DNA of 64,000 bases from Deferribacter abyssi (GCF_049472655.1 NZ_JAQNCS010000004.1:94492-158491), one strand, 5' to 3'. Shown: positions 32,732 through 42,367, counted from the stretch's first letter. Notes: generated from the letters alone by a model not told the origin. Numbers and translations are program-made.

Positions 32732-33172
32732 TCACCTGTTATACGTTAAAAAAATTACACCAAGTAAAATAAATATAACCCCAAGAACATTTAAATATGA
32801 TACATGAAAAACTGAAATATTAAATGGATTGTATTTATCAATAAGTAAGCCAATTATTAATTGAACACCAATTGTGATACTAAGTGCCGCACTTACACCT
32901 ATTTTTGGTACAGAATATGTAATAATAAAAACAAAAAAGGCTCCCATTATTCCACCACTCAAGTACAATATTGGAACTTCAAAAATATTTTTCAGATTAC
33001 CAAATCCTCTAAAAATAAGAATTAAAAATAAGGTTATCGTCCCCACAAAAAATGAGATAAAAGTACTTTCTAGAAATCCTGTATACTTGGCAAGTCTTGC
33101 ATTTACCGAAGCCTGCAACGAAACGAATGTCCCCGCAATAAACAACAAAAACATCACAAGATACTTATTCAT
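32732..33172 (-). CDS. DMT-superfamily (DUF606/YdcZ) membrane protein
   Basis: This 146-residue protein has five hydrophobic stretches and FVSLQASVNARLAKYTGF near the start, then GGIMGAFFVFII. The pattern fits the half-size DUF606 family within the drug/metabolite transporter superfamily. Half-size members usually act as dimers. The substrate is unknown. It lies 28 bases downstream of the glycerate kinase gene and three bases before the protease gene. Confidence 0.82.
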   Translation of the reverse strand: MNKYLVMFLLFIAGTFVSLQASVNARLAKYTGFLESTFISFFVGTITLFLILIFRGFGNLKNIFEVPILYLSGGIMGAFFVFIITYSVPKIGVSAALSITIGVQLIIGLLIDKYNPFNISVFHVSYLNVLGVIFILLGVIFLTYNR

Positions 33173-33200
33173 CTTACAAGTATTCCTCTCTGTAACTATC

Positions 33201-34463
33201 TTACTTTACAATCAAAACTGTCAAATCACATACATTTGTTCCTGTAGGCCCTGTTTTGATTAGCCCACCCATTTTGTCAAAAAAATGATACGAATCACAC
33301 CTATTCAAAAAACCTTCTACATCCATCCCACTATCTATAACTTTCTGCCAAACATGAAAGTCAATTAAAGCTCCCGCAGCATCAGTAGGACCATCTATAC
33401 CATCTGTCCCTACACTTGCAAAAATAGAATGTTCATCAAAAAAATTAACCGCATGCAAAAATGCTAAAACCATATGCTGATTCCTACCACCAATCCCACT
33501 CCCTGTAACCTCCACAGTAGATTCTCCACCAGCAATTATAGCAACAGGACGTTTCATTGGGAAGCCATCTTCAACAATATTTTTATATATTCCTGCAAAC
33601 ATCTGACCAATGGTTTCAGCATTCCCCTGATAATTTGATGTAAGCTTTATAACAGCAAAACCACAATTTGCCAACATGTCTGATAAAGCACTTAAGGCAA
33701 CCTTGTTGCTACCAATAATAATATGTTTAACATTTTTACTAACAATATAATCTTCTTTTAAAATCAAGTTCAGTATCTGATTATCGAACAATTTATAAAG
33801 ATCATACTTTTTTATAATTTTACTTACATCATCCTTCATCGGATATAATGGCGCCGAACCTATAAAAGCTAAATCATCTCCGACCACATCGGAAAGAACA
33901 AGAGTAACAACATCCCCTTTAATATATTTTAGTAATTTACCACCTTTTACTTTAGATAGTTTTTTTCTAATACTGTTCAACTCCTTTATATCCAAACCCA
34001 AATCCATTAATTTTTTCGTTATTAAGCGAATATCATCAATATCTATAGTATCTTCCGGCAACTCCAGAAGAGCTGATGTACCGCCACTTAACAAATAAAT
34101 TATTAAATCTTTGTCAGACGTTTTGCTCAAATAATCCAACATCATTTTAGTGGCATTTACACTATTAAAATCAGGATAAGGATGTGATCCTACAACAACA
34201 GTTAATGTATCAAGTTTATCATAAAAGTTAGAAATTATTATACCACCAGTAATTCTATCCTTTAAAATTTTTTCCAATGCTCTTGCCATCAACACAGAAC
34301 CCTTTCCACTCCCCACAACATGAATCTTTCTTCCATAGATATCAAACTCTTCCTCACCAATTCGAAGAACATCTCCTTGTAAGTCTACATAATTGATAAG
34401 CAAATTATCAGGTTTTACAAAATTTATCGTCTCATTAACAGCATTCAGCAAAAATTCTCTCAT
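33201..34463 (-). CDS. Glycerate 2-kinase (DUF4147/MOFRL)
   Basis: This 420-residue protein has the N-terminal DUF4147 domain, with VGSGKGSVLMARALEKIL near residue 50 and LLSGGTSALLELP near residue 125. The C-terminal MOFRL domain has AIIAGGESTVEVTGSGIGG near residue 310. It phosphorylates D-glycerate to 2-phosphoglycerate using ATP, linking glycerate or serine-cycle carbon to lower glycolysis. The start overlaps the rsmI-like stop by four bases. No pathway partner is adjacent. Confidence 0.88.
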   Translation of the reverse strand: MREFLLNAVNETINFVKPDNLLINYVDLQGDVLRIGEEEFDIYGRKIHVVGSGKGSVLMARALEKILKDRITGGIIISNFYDKLDTLTVVVGSHPYPDFNSVNATKMMLDYLSKTSDKDLIIYLLSGGTSALLELPEDTIDIDDIRLITKKLMDLGLDIKELNSIRKKLSKVKGGKLLKYIKGDVVTLVLSDVVGDDLAFIGSAPLYPMKDDVSKIIKKYDLYKLFDNQILNLILKEDYIVSKNVKHIIIGSNKVALSALSDMLANCGFAVIKLTSNYQGNAETIGQMFAGIYKNIVEDGFPMKRPVAIIAGGESTVEVTGSGIGGRNQHMVLAFLHAVNFFDEHSIFASVGTDGIDGPTDAAGALIDFHVWQKVIDSGMDVEGFLNRCDSYHFFDKMGGLIKTGPTGTNVCDLTVLIVK

Positions 34464-35131
34464 CTTTTTACTCCTTCCACAACAATAACAAAGGGAGCTT
34501 TCTTAACATCAGCTAGCATCTTACTTACATCTCTAGGAAACCCTCTAAACGTCTTCTCATTTGGCATACCAAGATTAAAAGATATTGATATCCTTCTTTT
34601 CAAATATTTCAAATCATCTAAAATATTTTTACATGCATAAGGTCGTTCCATCAAAACCACTGTTTCTCTAACATTTTCAAGTCTTTTGAAAAAATTTTTT
34701 CTGTTATCCCCTTTTTTAGGAGGAAAACCAGCAAAATAAAACTTTTCAGCATAAAAACCAGAAACAGATAAAGCAGCCATAATTGAAGACGGCCCTGGCA
34801 ATGATACAACCTGAACATCGCACTTATATGCCATATCTATAAGTCTATACCCCGGATCAGCTACTGTAGGTGTCCCGCAATCAGAAAATAAAACCGAACT
34901 TTTTACCTCTTTTATCTTTTTCAAGGCTAATATATAATCATCTTCAACAGAGTGCTCATTTATTAATAAATATGGTTTATTTCTCATTTTCAAATAGGCA
35001 AGAAGCCTCAAAGTAAATTTTTTCTCTTCTCCAATAAATAAATCCACTTTTTTTAAAATGGCAACGTAATGTTCTGGAATTTCAGAATAATTCTGAGATA
35101 ATGGTGTCGCTAAGACATATAATTTACACAC
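34460..35131 (-). CDS. RsmI-like tetrapyrrole-methylase-fold SAM methyltransferase
   Basis: This 223-residue protein has the methylase fold: VLATPLSQ at the start, FSDCGTPTVADPGYRL near residue 85, PGPSSIMAAL near residue 113 and FAGFPPKK after it. RsmI 2'-O-methylates C1402 of 16S rRNA. Two features are unlike standard RsmI. The usual TPIGNL loop is replaced by TPLSQNYSEIPEHY, and the C-terminal domain of about 60 residues is missing. It may be a separate subfamily with another target. It lies in a leftward group that is separated from serS by about 40 bases. Confidence 0.75.
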   Translation of the reverse strand: MCKLYVLATPLSQNYSEIPEHYVAILKKVDLFIGEEKKFTLRLLAYLKMRNKPYLLINEHSVEDDYILALKKIKEVKSSVLFSDCGTPTVADPGYRLIDMAYKCDVQVVSLPGPSSIMAALSVSGFYAEKFYFAGFPPKKGDNRKNFFKRLENVRETVVLMERPYACKNILDDLKYLKRRISISFNLGMPNEKTFRGFPRDVSKMLADVKKAPFVIVVEGVKR

Positions 35132-35172
35132 AAAAACACCTTTTAAAAATTTTTAAGATCAAACACTAACTC

Positions 35173-36450
35173 TTAAGAAAGCTCTATCACCTCTATACCA
35201 TCCATATATTTTCTAAGAACTTCAGGTATTATAACTGACCCATCTTTTTGCTGATAATTTTCTAAAATAGCAAGAAAAGTTCTACCAACAGCAAGCCCCG
35301 AACCATTCAAAGTATGTGGATACTCCACTTTTTTAGTTCCTTTTCTTCTAAACTTAATATTTGCCCTTCTAGACTGAAAATCTTTAAAATTACTACATGA
35401 AGAAATTTCTTTATATGTTCCTAATCCTGGTAACCATACTTCAATGTCATAAGTTTTAGCCGCAGAAAAACCAATATCACCACTGCAAAGAGTTACTACT
35501 CTGTATGGAATATTTAAAAGTTGTAATATCTCTTCCGCATCTTGTAAAAGTTTTTCAAGCTCATCAGCAGAATCTTCAGGTTTTACAATTTTTACTAATT
35601 CTACCTTATTAAATTGATGTTGCCTGATTAACCCTCTTACATCTTTACCATGACTACCAGCTTCTCTTCTAAAACAAGGAGTATAAGCTGTCATATAAAT
35701 AGGCATCTCCTCTTCAGAAAGAATTTCATTGGCATAAATATTTGTCACAGGCACCTCTGCAGTAGGTATGAGATAAAGATTATCTCTCTCACATTTAAAA
35801 AGTTCCTCTTCAAACTTTGGTAACTGTCCCGTTCCTATCATTGTCTGCTCATTTACAAGGTAGGGTGGCATCAATTCGAGATAACCTTTTTTCGTCTGAA
35901 TATCCAACATAAAATTTATTAAAGCCCTTTCTAGTTTTGCTCCAAGCCCTTTATAAAGAGAAAACCTAGACTTAGATAACTTCACACCTCTTTCAAAATC
36001 AACAATATCAAGAGCTTCTGCAATATCCCAATGAGGCTTTGGTTCAAAATCAAAATCTCTCTTCTTGCCCCATTCTTTGTATAATACATTATCATTTTCA
36101 TCATCGCCAATTGGAATTGTATCATCAATAAGATTTGGAATTCTTAATAAAATACCTTTGATTTCAGCTTCTACATTTTTTAAATCTTCATCAAGTTTCT
36201 CAATCTCAACCTTAATGCTCTTTACTTTTTCCTCAATATCCTTTGTATTTTCCCCTTTTTTCTTCAACACCCCTATTTGTTTCGAAATTTCATTACGTTC
36301 ATTTTTATACTTCTCCACTGTTTGAATTATCTTTCTTCTTTTCTTGTCAAGCTCTAAAATCAAATCAAAATCGACATCGTTATACCCTCGTGCATGAGTT
36401 TTCTCTTTAACCAACTCTATATTTGCTACAATAAATCTCAAATCCAACAC
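35173..36450 (-). CDS. serS: Seryl-tRNA synthetase
   Basis: This 425-residue class II enzyme has the N-terminal coiled-coil arm (residues 28-105, KKRRKIIQTVEKYKNERNE) that holds the long arm of tRNA-Ser. Motif 2 is FRREAGSHGKDVRGLIR and motif 3 GSGLAVGRTF. The start codon is GTG at 36450, behind AGGAGG. The TPR gene stop codon directly abuts it, so they are cotranscribed. Confidence 0.97.
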   Translation of the reverse strand: MLDLRFIVANIELVKEKTHARGYNDVDFDLILELDKKRRKIIQTVEKYKNERNEISKQIGVLKKKGENTKDIEEKVKSIKVEIEKLDEDLKNVEAEIKGILLRIPNLIDDTIPIGDDENDNVLYKEWGKKRDFDFEPKPHWDIAEALDIVDFERGVKLSKSRFSLYKGLGAKLERALINFMLDIQTKKGYLELMPPYLVNEQTMIGTGQLPKFEEELFKCERDNLYLIPTAEVPVTNIYANEILSEEEMPIYMTAYTPCFRREAGSHGKDVRGLIRQHQFNKVELVKIVKPEDSADELEKLLQDAEEILQLLNIPYRVVTLCSGDIGFSAAKTYDIEVWLPGLGTYKEISSCSNFKDFQSRRANIKFRRKGTKKVEYPHTLNGSGLAVGRTFLAILENYQQKDGSVIIPEVLRKYMDGIEVIELS

Positions 36451-37164
36451 TTAATATACCTCCTTTGCATTTTCTAAAAGATAAAGAAATATCCCCAACA
36501 TCCTATTATTTGGATCCAAAGCTTTAGCTTTACTTAACGTATTAATACAAAATCCTAAGTATCCAAGCTTATAGTAAGCTACAGCCATATTAATCAGTGC
36601 TTCTACATAGTTAGGTTTTTTAATTAATATTTCATTATAATGAATGATCGCTTCTTCTAGCTTACCTATATCTCTTAATAAATTAGCATACTCAAGTCTT
36701 ATATCTGGAAAATCCGGGGCAAGATTCAAAGCTTTTTCATATTCATTAACAGCTTCTTCATAAAGGAAAAGAGATTTATAAAGATTTGCAACCTCTGCAT
36801 GCATGTTTGCTAATTTACCAATACAATATTTATCTGCTAACCCTTTTACCTTTTCTGATTTCTTTAGGTTAGACAAATACATTTCTGCCTGATCAAATTC
36901 CCCTATGCTATGTAATATCACCACCAAATTTATTAATGCCTCAGTGTAATAAGGATTTAGCTCCACAGCCTTTTTATAATGTTCAATTGCCCTATTTAAA
37001 TCGTTTGAGATATAATAAATATATCCAAGATAATTATGTACATCTGCAAAATTATCTTTAAACTTTAAAAATTCTTCAAAAAACTGTCTCGCTCCAACAT
37101 AATCTTTTGAATTATATTTTTCTTTCCCTTGTTCATAATAATAAAAAATTTTTCTATCATCCAT
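36451..37164 (-). CDS. TPR-repeat protein
   Basis: The 237-residue protein is almost all tetratricopeptide repeats; about five or six can be seen, for example ADVHNYLGYIYYISNDLNRA, PYYTEALINLVVILHS and PNYVEALINMAVAYYKLGY. It has no signal peptide and so is likely cytoplasmic. TPR proteins act as protein-binding scaffolds, and the partner here is unknown. It lies between a BamD-like lipoprotein gene (six bases away) and serS. Confidence 0.8.
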   Translation of the reverse strand: MDDRKIFYYYEQGKEKYNSKDYVGARQFFEEFLKFKDNFADVHNYLGYIYYISNDLNRAIEHYKKAVELNPYYTEALINLVVILHSIGEFDQAEMYLSNLKKSEKVKGLADKYCIGKLANMHAEVANLYKSLFLYEEAVNEYEKALNLAPDFPDIRLEYANLLRDIGKLEEAIIHYNEILIKKPNYVEALINMAVAYYKLGYLGFCINTLSKAKALDPNNRMLGIFLYLLENAKEVY

Positions 37165-37169
37165 TGTGT

Positions 37170-37916
37170 TTATCCAATTTTCTTTTTAATAAATCTCAAC
37201 AATTCATCAACCCCTTGCAAAAGACGTGGATCTTTTCTCGTTTTCAGTAAATCTGTCAAAACAGATACAGCTTCAGAAGGTTTATTTAACTCCACCAAAA
37301 CTTTCGCATAAAGCAGCGCTGCTTCTGGATATATTTTTGTATCTTTATACTCTTTAATAATTTTTTCCAGTCTTAATAGTGATGCTTTTTTCTCCCCAAT
37401 TCTGACATAAAACTTTGCCACATAGAAATTTTTCTCTGCCAAAAGATTTCTTAAATGTCTTATTTTTTTATCAATATCATACCGTTTTGCATATTCAGGA
37501 TATTTTTCCCTCAATTTCAAAAAAGTATTATAAGCATCCCTCGTATATGATTGGTCTCTGTCAATAGGTTGTAACATCGCATAGTATGACAGTCCAAGCC
37601 TTAACAATGCACGTTTCGCATCTTCATTATTTTCATACAGTTCCAAAAATGCTTTATACGCAGCAATAGCCTCATCAAATTTTTCATCTAGATAATAAGA
37701 ATCTGCTAAAAAAAGTTGTGACTTTGCAGCAAGCTCAGGATTATTTGCTTTTTTCAATGCTTCTTCAAACAAAACAGCCGAATCTTCATATTTTTGTTTT
37801 TGAAAAAAATGTAAACCTTCCTTAAAAAGTGTTGCTGCATTCTTTTCTTGCTCTTGTTTACCTGCACATGAAATTACAAGAAATACTGCTATCAATAATA
37901 TTAAAAGTTTTCTCAT
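37170..37916 (-). CDS. BamD/YfiO-like outer-membrane assembly lipoprotein
   Basis: This 248-residue protein has a lipoprotein signal (LIAVFLVISCAGK, Cys17). A TPR-type array follows, with the family-like segment DSAVLFEEALKKANNPELAAKSQLFLADSY near residue 45 (positions 43-72) and IAAYKAFLELY after it. BamD is the essential TPR partner of BamA in folding outer-membrane beta-barrels. A CpoB-like periplasmic TPR protein is the alternative. It lies upstream of another TPR gene by five bases. Confidence 0.7.
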   Translation of the reverse strand: MRKLLILLIAVFLVISCAGKQEQEKNAATLFKEGLHFFQKQKYEDSAVLFEEALKKANNPELAAKSQLFLADSYYLDEKFDEAIAAYKAFLELYENNEDAKRALLRLGLSYYAMLQPIDRDQSYTRDAYNTFLKLREKYPEYAKRYDIDKKIRHLRNLLAEKNFYVAKFYVRIGEKKASLLRLEKIIKEYKDTKIYPEAALLYAKVLVELNKPSEAVSVLTDLLKTRKDPRLLQGVDELLRFIKKKIG

Positions 37917-37934
37917 AATGGTACCTCGTAAAAG

Positions 37935-39242
37935 CTATAATTTAGATTCTATTTTACAATATAGGTCAGGATACACAACCCTTTTTATTTTACAAAGATA
38001 AGGTCCTACGCCATCTCTTGCTTCACCATCTATAAAATATACTTTACCATCAATATCTGGTGTTTGAAATAGTGCTCTTCCTTCAAGAATAAAATCAAAA
38101 TCTTCATTTACTTTTTCAGCAAAGCAAACAATTTCCTTTTTTTTAAGAGACTTTAACTTTTCCATTGTAATTTTCTTTTGTATTTTTTGAAGTTCTCTCA
38201 CCCTTCTATTCTTCTCCCGTTTACCTATTTGAGGCTCAAGCAAAGAAGCTTTTACTCCATTCTCTCTATAAAAAGGGAAAAAACCAGCAAAATCAGGTTT
38301 ATATTCCTTCAAAAAATCCTTTATTTCACTCCATTCTTCTTCAGTTTCTGATGGAAAACCTACAATAAATGTTGTTCTTATAAAAGCATCAGATGATTTC
38401 TTCCTGATATTTGAAAAAATAGATCTAATCTTTTTTGAATCTGACTTTCTATTCATAAGTTTTAATATTCTATCATTAATATGTTGTACAGGAACCTCAA
38501 AATACTTTATTACTTTATCTAATCCTAAAACTATGTCTATAAGTTCTTCATCTATACCATCAGGATTTAGATAAAGTAACCTAATATAAAAATCACCTTT
38601 TATATCATGGAGTTTAGTAATAAGCTCTTTTAGTTTACCTTCTTTATAAATATCTAATCCATATTTAGTGGTATCCTGTGAGATTAAAATTAACTCTTTT
38701 ATCCCTGACCTTATAAGCTTCTCAGCCTCATCTACTATATCTTCTATTTTCCTACTTCTCTGTGGTCCCCTTATACTTGGTATTGTACAGTATGAACATT
38801 TATTAATACACCCATCTGCTACTTTTAAATATGCATAGCTTTTCGGATTTAGTATCAATCTATTCTTGGCAAAATATAGGTTCTTTTCCTTCTCGGTATC
38901 TATTCCATTTTTTAGAAACAGAAGTACAGATTTTAATTCACCTACTCCAGCATAGTAATCTACAAAAGGAAATTCCTTTTCAAATTCATCTTTATATCGC
39001 TCAACCATACACCCTGTAACAACAAGCTTTTTCCCTTTTTCTTTATAAGGTTCAAACTCTAGAATTGTTTCCACAGCTTCCATAACAGCTGGCTCAATAA
39101 AACCGCAGGTATTTATTATTATCACATCTGCATCTTCAGGGTTATTAGATATTTCAAAGTTTTCTTCCACCATCTTACCTAATAGTACTTCTAAATCTAC
39201 CTGATTTTTTGGGCAACCAAGACTAACCGCAGCAATCTTCAT
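37935..39242 (-). CDS. rimO: Ribosomal protein S12 methylthiotransferase
   Basis: This radical-SAM methylthiotransferase has 435 residues. The N-terminal UPF0004 domain begins AAVSLGCPKNQVDLE with its cluster-binding cysteines. The radical SAM motif is CINKCSYCTIPSIRG (C-x3-C-x2-C), and the TRAM domain closes the protein. SLGCPKNQVD is the RimO-type signature, as against the MiaB-type start. RimO adds a methylthio group to Asp88 of S12. The ribF gene begins one base upstream. Confidence 0.93.
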   Translation of the reverse strand: MKIAAVSLGCPKNQVDLEVLLGKMVEENFEISNNPEDADVIIINTCGFIEPAVMEAVETILEFEPYKEKGKKLVVTGCMVERYKDEFEKEFPFVDYYAGVGELKSVLLFLKNGIDTEKEKNLYFAKNRLILNPKSYAYLKVADGCINKCSYCTIPSIRGPQRSRKIEDIVDEAEKLIRSGIKELILISQDTTKYGLDIYKEGKLKELITKLHDIKGDFYIRLLYLNPDGIDEELIDIVLGLDKVIKYFEVPVQHINDRILKLMNRKSDSKKIRSIFSNIRKKSSDAFIRTTFIVGFPSETEEEWSEIKDFLKEYKPDFAGFFPFYRENGVKASLLEPQIGKREKNRRVRELQKIQKKITMEKLKSLKKKEIVCFAEKVNEDFDFILEGRALFQTPDIDGKVYFIDGEARDGVGPYLCKIKRVVYPDLYCKIESKL

Positions 39243-39243
39243 A

Positions 39244-40158
39244 TTATTTCAAAACCTCTTTAGCCAATTTACAATCTTTTTCAATCTGAGAGATTAAATC
39301 TGTTATTTTATTAAACTTTTTCTCTTTCCTTAAATATCTATAAAACTCAACTTCTATAAATTTGCCATATATCTCTTTATCAAAATCAAAAATGTGAGTT
39401 TCTACCCTTATTTCTTCTCTATTTACTATAGTAGGCCTGATTCCTATATTTGTTACACTTTTATAATATTTTCCATCTATTAACGTCTTGGTAGCATATA
39501 TACCATAAGCAGGAATAAGCTCATTGTGTACCTTAAGATTTGCAGTGGGATACCCCAAAAGCTTGCCATAGCCATCCCCTTTTACCACTTCCCCTTCTAA
39601 AGAAAAGGCTCTCCCAAGCATTCTGTTAGCAAAATCTACATTCCCTTCAGTTAAAAGTTTTCTTATATTCGTACTTGATACAATCAAGTCACCCACTTTT
39701 ACAGGCGGTATTTTAAAAGCTGTGTACCCATATCTAGGTTCTAACAATTTCAAAAGTTCAAAATCACCTTTCTTTTTCTTGCCAAATCTGTAATCATAGC
39801 CAATTACTATAAATTTTGCTTTCAGCGTTTTTACCAACAATTCTCTTACAAAAATTTCAGGATTCATATTCGCTATACTTTCGTTAAACTCCAAATTAAA
39901 AAAATAATCTATCTCAAGCTCCTCAAATATTTTTTTCTTCTTTCTTTCGGTCATAATTAATTTTATATCATTATTAAAAAATTTTATTGGGTGAGGATTA
40001 AAGGTTATAACCCCACTTTTTAGATTATATTCTCTTGATAACTCTTTAACTTTGTTAACGATAGTTTGATGTCCTAAATGAACTCCATCAAAATTACCAA
40101 TAGTAACAACCGTAGGAGCTCTATTAATCCATTTAGATAGATCTCTAATAACTTCCAT
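39244..40158 (-). CDS. ribF: Bifunctional riboflavin kinase/FAD synthetase
   Basis: RibF turns riboflavin into FMN and FAD. The N-terminal FAD synthetase has VVTIGNFDGVHLGHQTIV, with the H-x-G-H nucleotidyltransferase motif, and ISSTNIRKLL near residue 165. The C-terminal flavokinase has GKLLGYPTANL and the substrate Asn/Glu region with TNIGIRPT. Its length of 304 residues is normal. rimO follows one base away on the same strand. Confidence 0.96.
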   Translation of the reverse strand: MEVIRDLSKWINRAPTVVTIGNFDGVHLGHQTIVNKVKELSREYNLKSGVITFNPHPIKFFNNDIKLIMTERKKKKIFEELEIDYFFNLEFNESIANMNPEIFVRELLVKTLKAKFIVIGYDYRFGKKKKGDFELLKLLEPRYGYTAFKIPPVKVGDLIVSSTNIRKLLTEGNVDFANRMLGRAFSLEGEVVKGDGYGKLLGYPTANLKVHNELIPAYGIYATKTLIDGKYYKSVTNIGIRPTIVNREEIRVETHIFDFDKEIYGKFIEVEFYRYLRKEKKFNKITDLISQIEKDCKLAKEVLK

Positions 40159-40233
40159 TGTATCTGGAAAATATGTTATTTGGAGATAATAATCAACATG
40201 TTTTTACTATAAAATTATCTATTAATAAAAAAA

Positions 40234-40533
40234 TCAAGCAAAATCTTCAAGAATATCTTTTTTTAATTTTTCCAGATCATCACTATTTATATTATCAAAA
40301 TCAACATCTTGAAGAAACTGTTCAATATCCTCTTTTCTTACATCATCTCTACTTAACTCACCAAGAATATCAGTAATAAATATCAGTTTTTTAGCCTCAG
40401 GAGACAAAGATACCTTATCCACTGAGCCCGAAGAAGTCTTCTTCGAGCTCAGTGCATCACTTGCTTTACCAAATTTAACTTGTTTGTTATAAGTCCTTAG
40501 TATATTATAAATGTTACCTGACTCAACAGTCAT
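40234..40533 (-). CDS. Small charged protein, flagellar-type VSLSPEAKKL motif
   Basis: This 99-residue acidic protein (start ATG at 40533, with AAGGTGA upstream) has an S/K-rich N-terminal half with VSLSPEAKKL near residue 44, then an Asp/Glu-rich C-terminal half (EDIEQFLQDVDFDN). A VSLS-x-EAKKL motif occurs in FlgM-like anti-sigma factors and in small flagellar-cluster proteins (DVU0524-like). It may belong to that group, but the link is by motif only. No other flagellar gene lies in the window. A 35-base palindrome lies inside the coding sequence at 40420-40454. Confidence 0.5.
   Translation of the reverse strand: MTVESGNIYNILRTYNKQVKFGKASDALSSKKTSSGSVDKVSLSPEAKKLIFITDILGELSRDDVRKEDIEQFLQDVDFDNINSDDLEKLKKDILEDFA
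40420..40454. repeat. 35-base near-perfect palindrome within a CDS
   Basis: CACTGAGC-x-CGAAGAAG / CTTCTTCG-x-GCTCAGTG has one mismatch pair (40428 against 40446) and almost no loop. On the coding strand it spells Ala-Leu-Ser-Ser-Lys-Lys-Thr-Ser-Ser-Gly-Ser-Val. It would give a very stable mRNA hairpin. Confidence 0.8.
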
Positions 40534-40602
40534 CAATTTTCACCTTAATAGTCTTCTTTTAATTAATCGACTATCACAAAAAAAAACTTTAACTTTTTTT
40601 AA

Positions 40603-42057
40603 TTATAACTGAGGAATCTTTTTATGGTAATCTGTAACCTCCTGATACTTATATGCAAGCTTTAATATCTTTTCTTCTTCAAAATAGTTTCCCATAAGCT
40701 GCAAACCAATAGGAAGATGATTACTATCAAAACCACATGGGATTGATATCCCACAACCACCATAGAGATTCAGTGAAATAGTAAATATATCACTCAAATA
40801 CATTTGAAGAGGATCACCACTCTTCTCCCCTAATCTAAAAGCTGTGGTAGGTGAAGTAGGCGTTAAAATAACATCCACCTGTTTAAAAGCATTTAAAAAA
40901 TCATTTTTAATGAGAGTTCTTACCTTTTGCGCCTTAAGATAATATGCATCATAATAACCAGCACTCAACACATATGTCCCTAGCATAATTCTTCTCTTTA
41001 CTTCATCACCAAAACCAATTGACCTTGTTTTCTCATACATTCCAATAAGCCCATCTGCTTCAGCCCTAAATCCATATCTCACTCCATCATACCTTGCTAG
41101 ATTACTTGATGCCTCTGCTGTCGCAATAATATAATAAACTGCAATACCATATTCTGTATGAGGTAAACTAATCTCAATAATCTCACACCCTAACCCTTTA
41201 ATAACATCTATAGCATCCTCAACTCTTTTTTTAACATCTTCCTGCAATCCTTCACCAAAAAACTCTTTCGGAATCCCTACTTTCATACCTTTTACATCCA
41301 CGGTTAATGCGCTCATATAATCCTTTTCTGGATAATCCGCAGAGGTTGAATCATGAATATCATGTTTTCCAATTATACTTAAAAGTAGTGCAGCATCTTC
41401 AGCTGAGGTGGTAATAGGTCCAATTTGATCCAAACTTGAAGCAAAAGCCACTAAACCATACCTTGACACCCTACCATAGGTGGGTTTTAAGCCACAAACA
41501 CCACAAAGAGATGCAGGTTGTCTAATTGATCCACCTGTATCACTCCCTAATGAAGCAGGAACTAGCCTTGCAGCTACAGAAGCAGCAGAACCGCCAGATG
41601 ATCCACCAGGAACCCTTCCCAAATCCCAAGGATTTTTAGTTTTTTTATAAAAAGAGTTTTCACAGGATGATCCCATGGCAAACTCATCCATATTTAACTT
41701 ACCAATTATCAAAAAACCTTTTTCCTTTAGCAAACTTACAACTGTAGCATTATATGGAGAATTAAAATTTTCAAGAATTTTTGATGCACAAGTAGTAGGC
41801 ATCTCTTTTGTAACTAAATTATCCTTTATAGCTAATGGTATGCCAGCAAATTCAGGCAGCTCCTCTCCATTTTTTCTTTTCTCATCAATCAGCTTTGCCT
41901 CTTCAAGCACATTTTCATTTATATATAAAAATGACTCTATTTTTTCATCTAGTAATTTTATCCTCTCAAGATAAAATTTGTTCAGCTCATAAGCAGTAAT
42001 TTCTTCATTATCTAGAAGAGTTTTTAACTCTAAAATAGACTTATTAAGTAAATCCAT
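40603..42057 (-). CDS. gatA: Asp-tRNA(Asn)/Glu-tRNA(Gln) amidotransferase subunit A
   Basis: This amidase makes ammonia for tRNA amidation. The Ser-cisSer-Lys triad motifs are visible as GGSSGGSAASVAARL and GSDTGGSIRQPASLCG; the Lys lies further upstream in AIKDNLVT. GLKPTYGRVSRYG follows. The start was set at the ATG at 42057 because GGAGG lies eight bases before it; the longer frame from 42081 begins with a TTG inside the ribosome site region. gatC ends 13 bases upstream of the start. gatB is not nearby. Confidence 0.97.
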   Translation of the reverse strand: MDLLNKSILELKTLLDNEEITAYELNKFYLERIKLLDEKIESFLYINENVLEEAKLIDEKRKNGEELPEFAGIPLAIKDNLVTKEMPTTCASKILENFNSPYNATVVSLLKEKGFLIIGKLNMDEFAMGSSCENSFYKKTKNPWDLGRVPGGSSGGSAASVAARLVPASLGSDTGGSIRQPASLCGVCGLKPTYGRVSRYGLVAFASSLDQIGPITTSAEDAALLLSIIGKHDIHDSTSADYPEKDYMSALTVDVKGMKVGIPKEFFGEGLQEDVKKRVEDAIDVIKGLGCEIIEISLPHTEYGIAVYYIIATAEASSNLARYDGVRYGFRAEADGLIGMYEKTRSIGFGDEVKRRIMLGTYVLSAGYYDAYYLKAQKVRTLIKNDFLNAFKQVDVILTPTSPTTAFRLGEKSGDPLQMYLSDIFTISLNLYGGCGISIPCGFDSNHLPIGLQLMGNYFEEEKILKLAYKYQEVTDYHKKIPQL

Positions 42058-42070
42058 CCTTTCTTCCTCC

Positions 42071-42367
42071 TTACCCTTCAATTACCCTTGGTACTTTAAA
42101 ATGTCCATAATCCTTATCTGGAGCATTTTGTAGAGCCTCTTCATTGCTAAGAGAATCTCTAACATCATCTTCTCTAAACACATTTATTATATCCAAAACA
42201 TGAGAAGTAGGCTCTACCCCTTCAGTATTAAGCTCATTTAATTTGTGAATATAATCAAGTATTTTATTCAACTCTGTAGTAAATCTTTCCAATTCATTTT
42301 CTTCAAACTTCAACCTTGCTAGCTTTGCAATGTGCTTCACATCCTTAGTCGAAATAATCTGTGACAT
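42071..42367 (-). CDS. gatC: Asp-tRNA(Asn)/Glu-tRNA(Gln) amidotransferase subunit C
   Basis: This 98-residue GatC has VKHIAKLARLKFEENELERF at residues 10-29, then LDYIHKLNELNTEGVEPTSH and LREDD-like FREDDVRDSL, all typical of the family. It stabilises the GatAB complex. It heads the gatC-gatA pair. Confidence 0.95.
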   Translation of the reverse strand: MSQIISTKDVKHIAKLARLKFEENELERFTTELNKILDYIHKLNELNTEGVEPTSHVLDIINVFREDDVRDSLSNEEALQNAPDKDYGHFKVPRVIEG

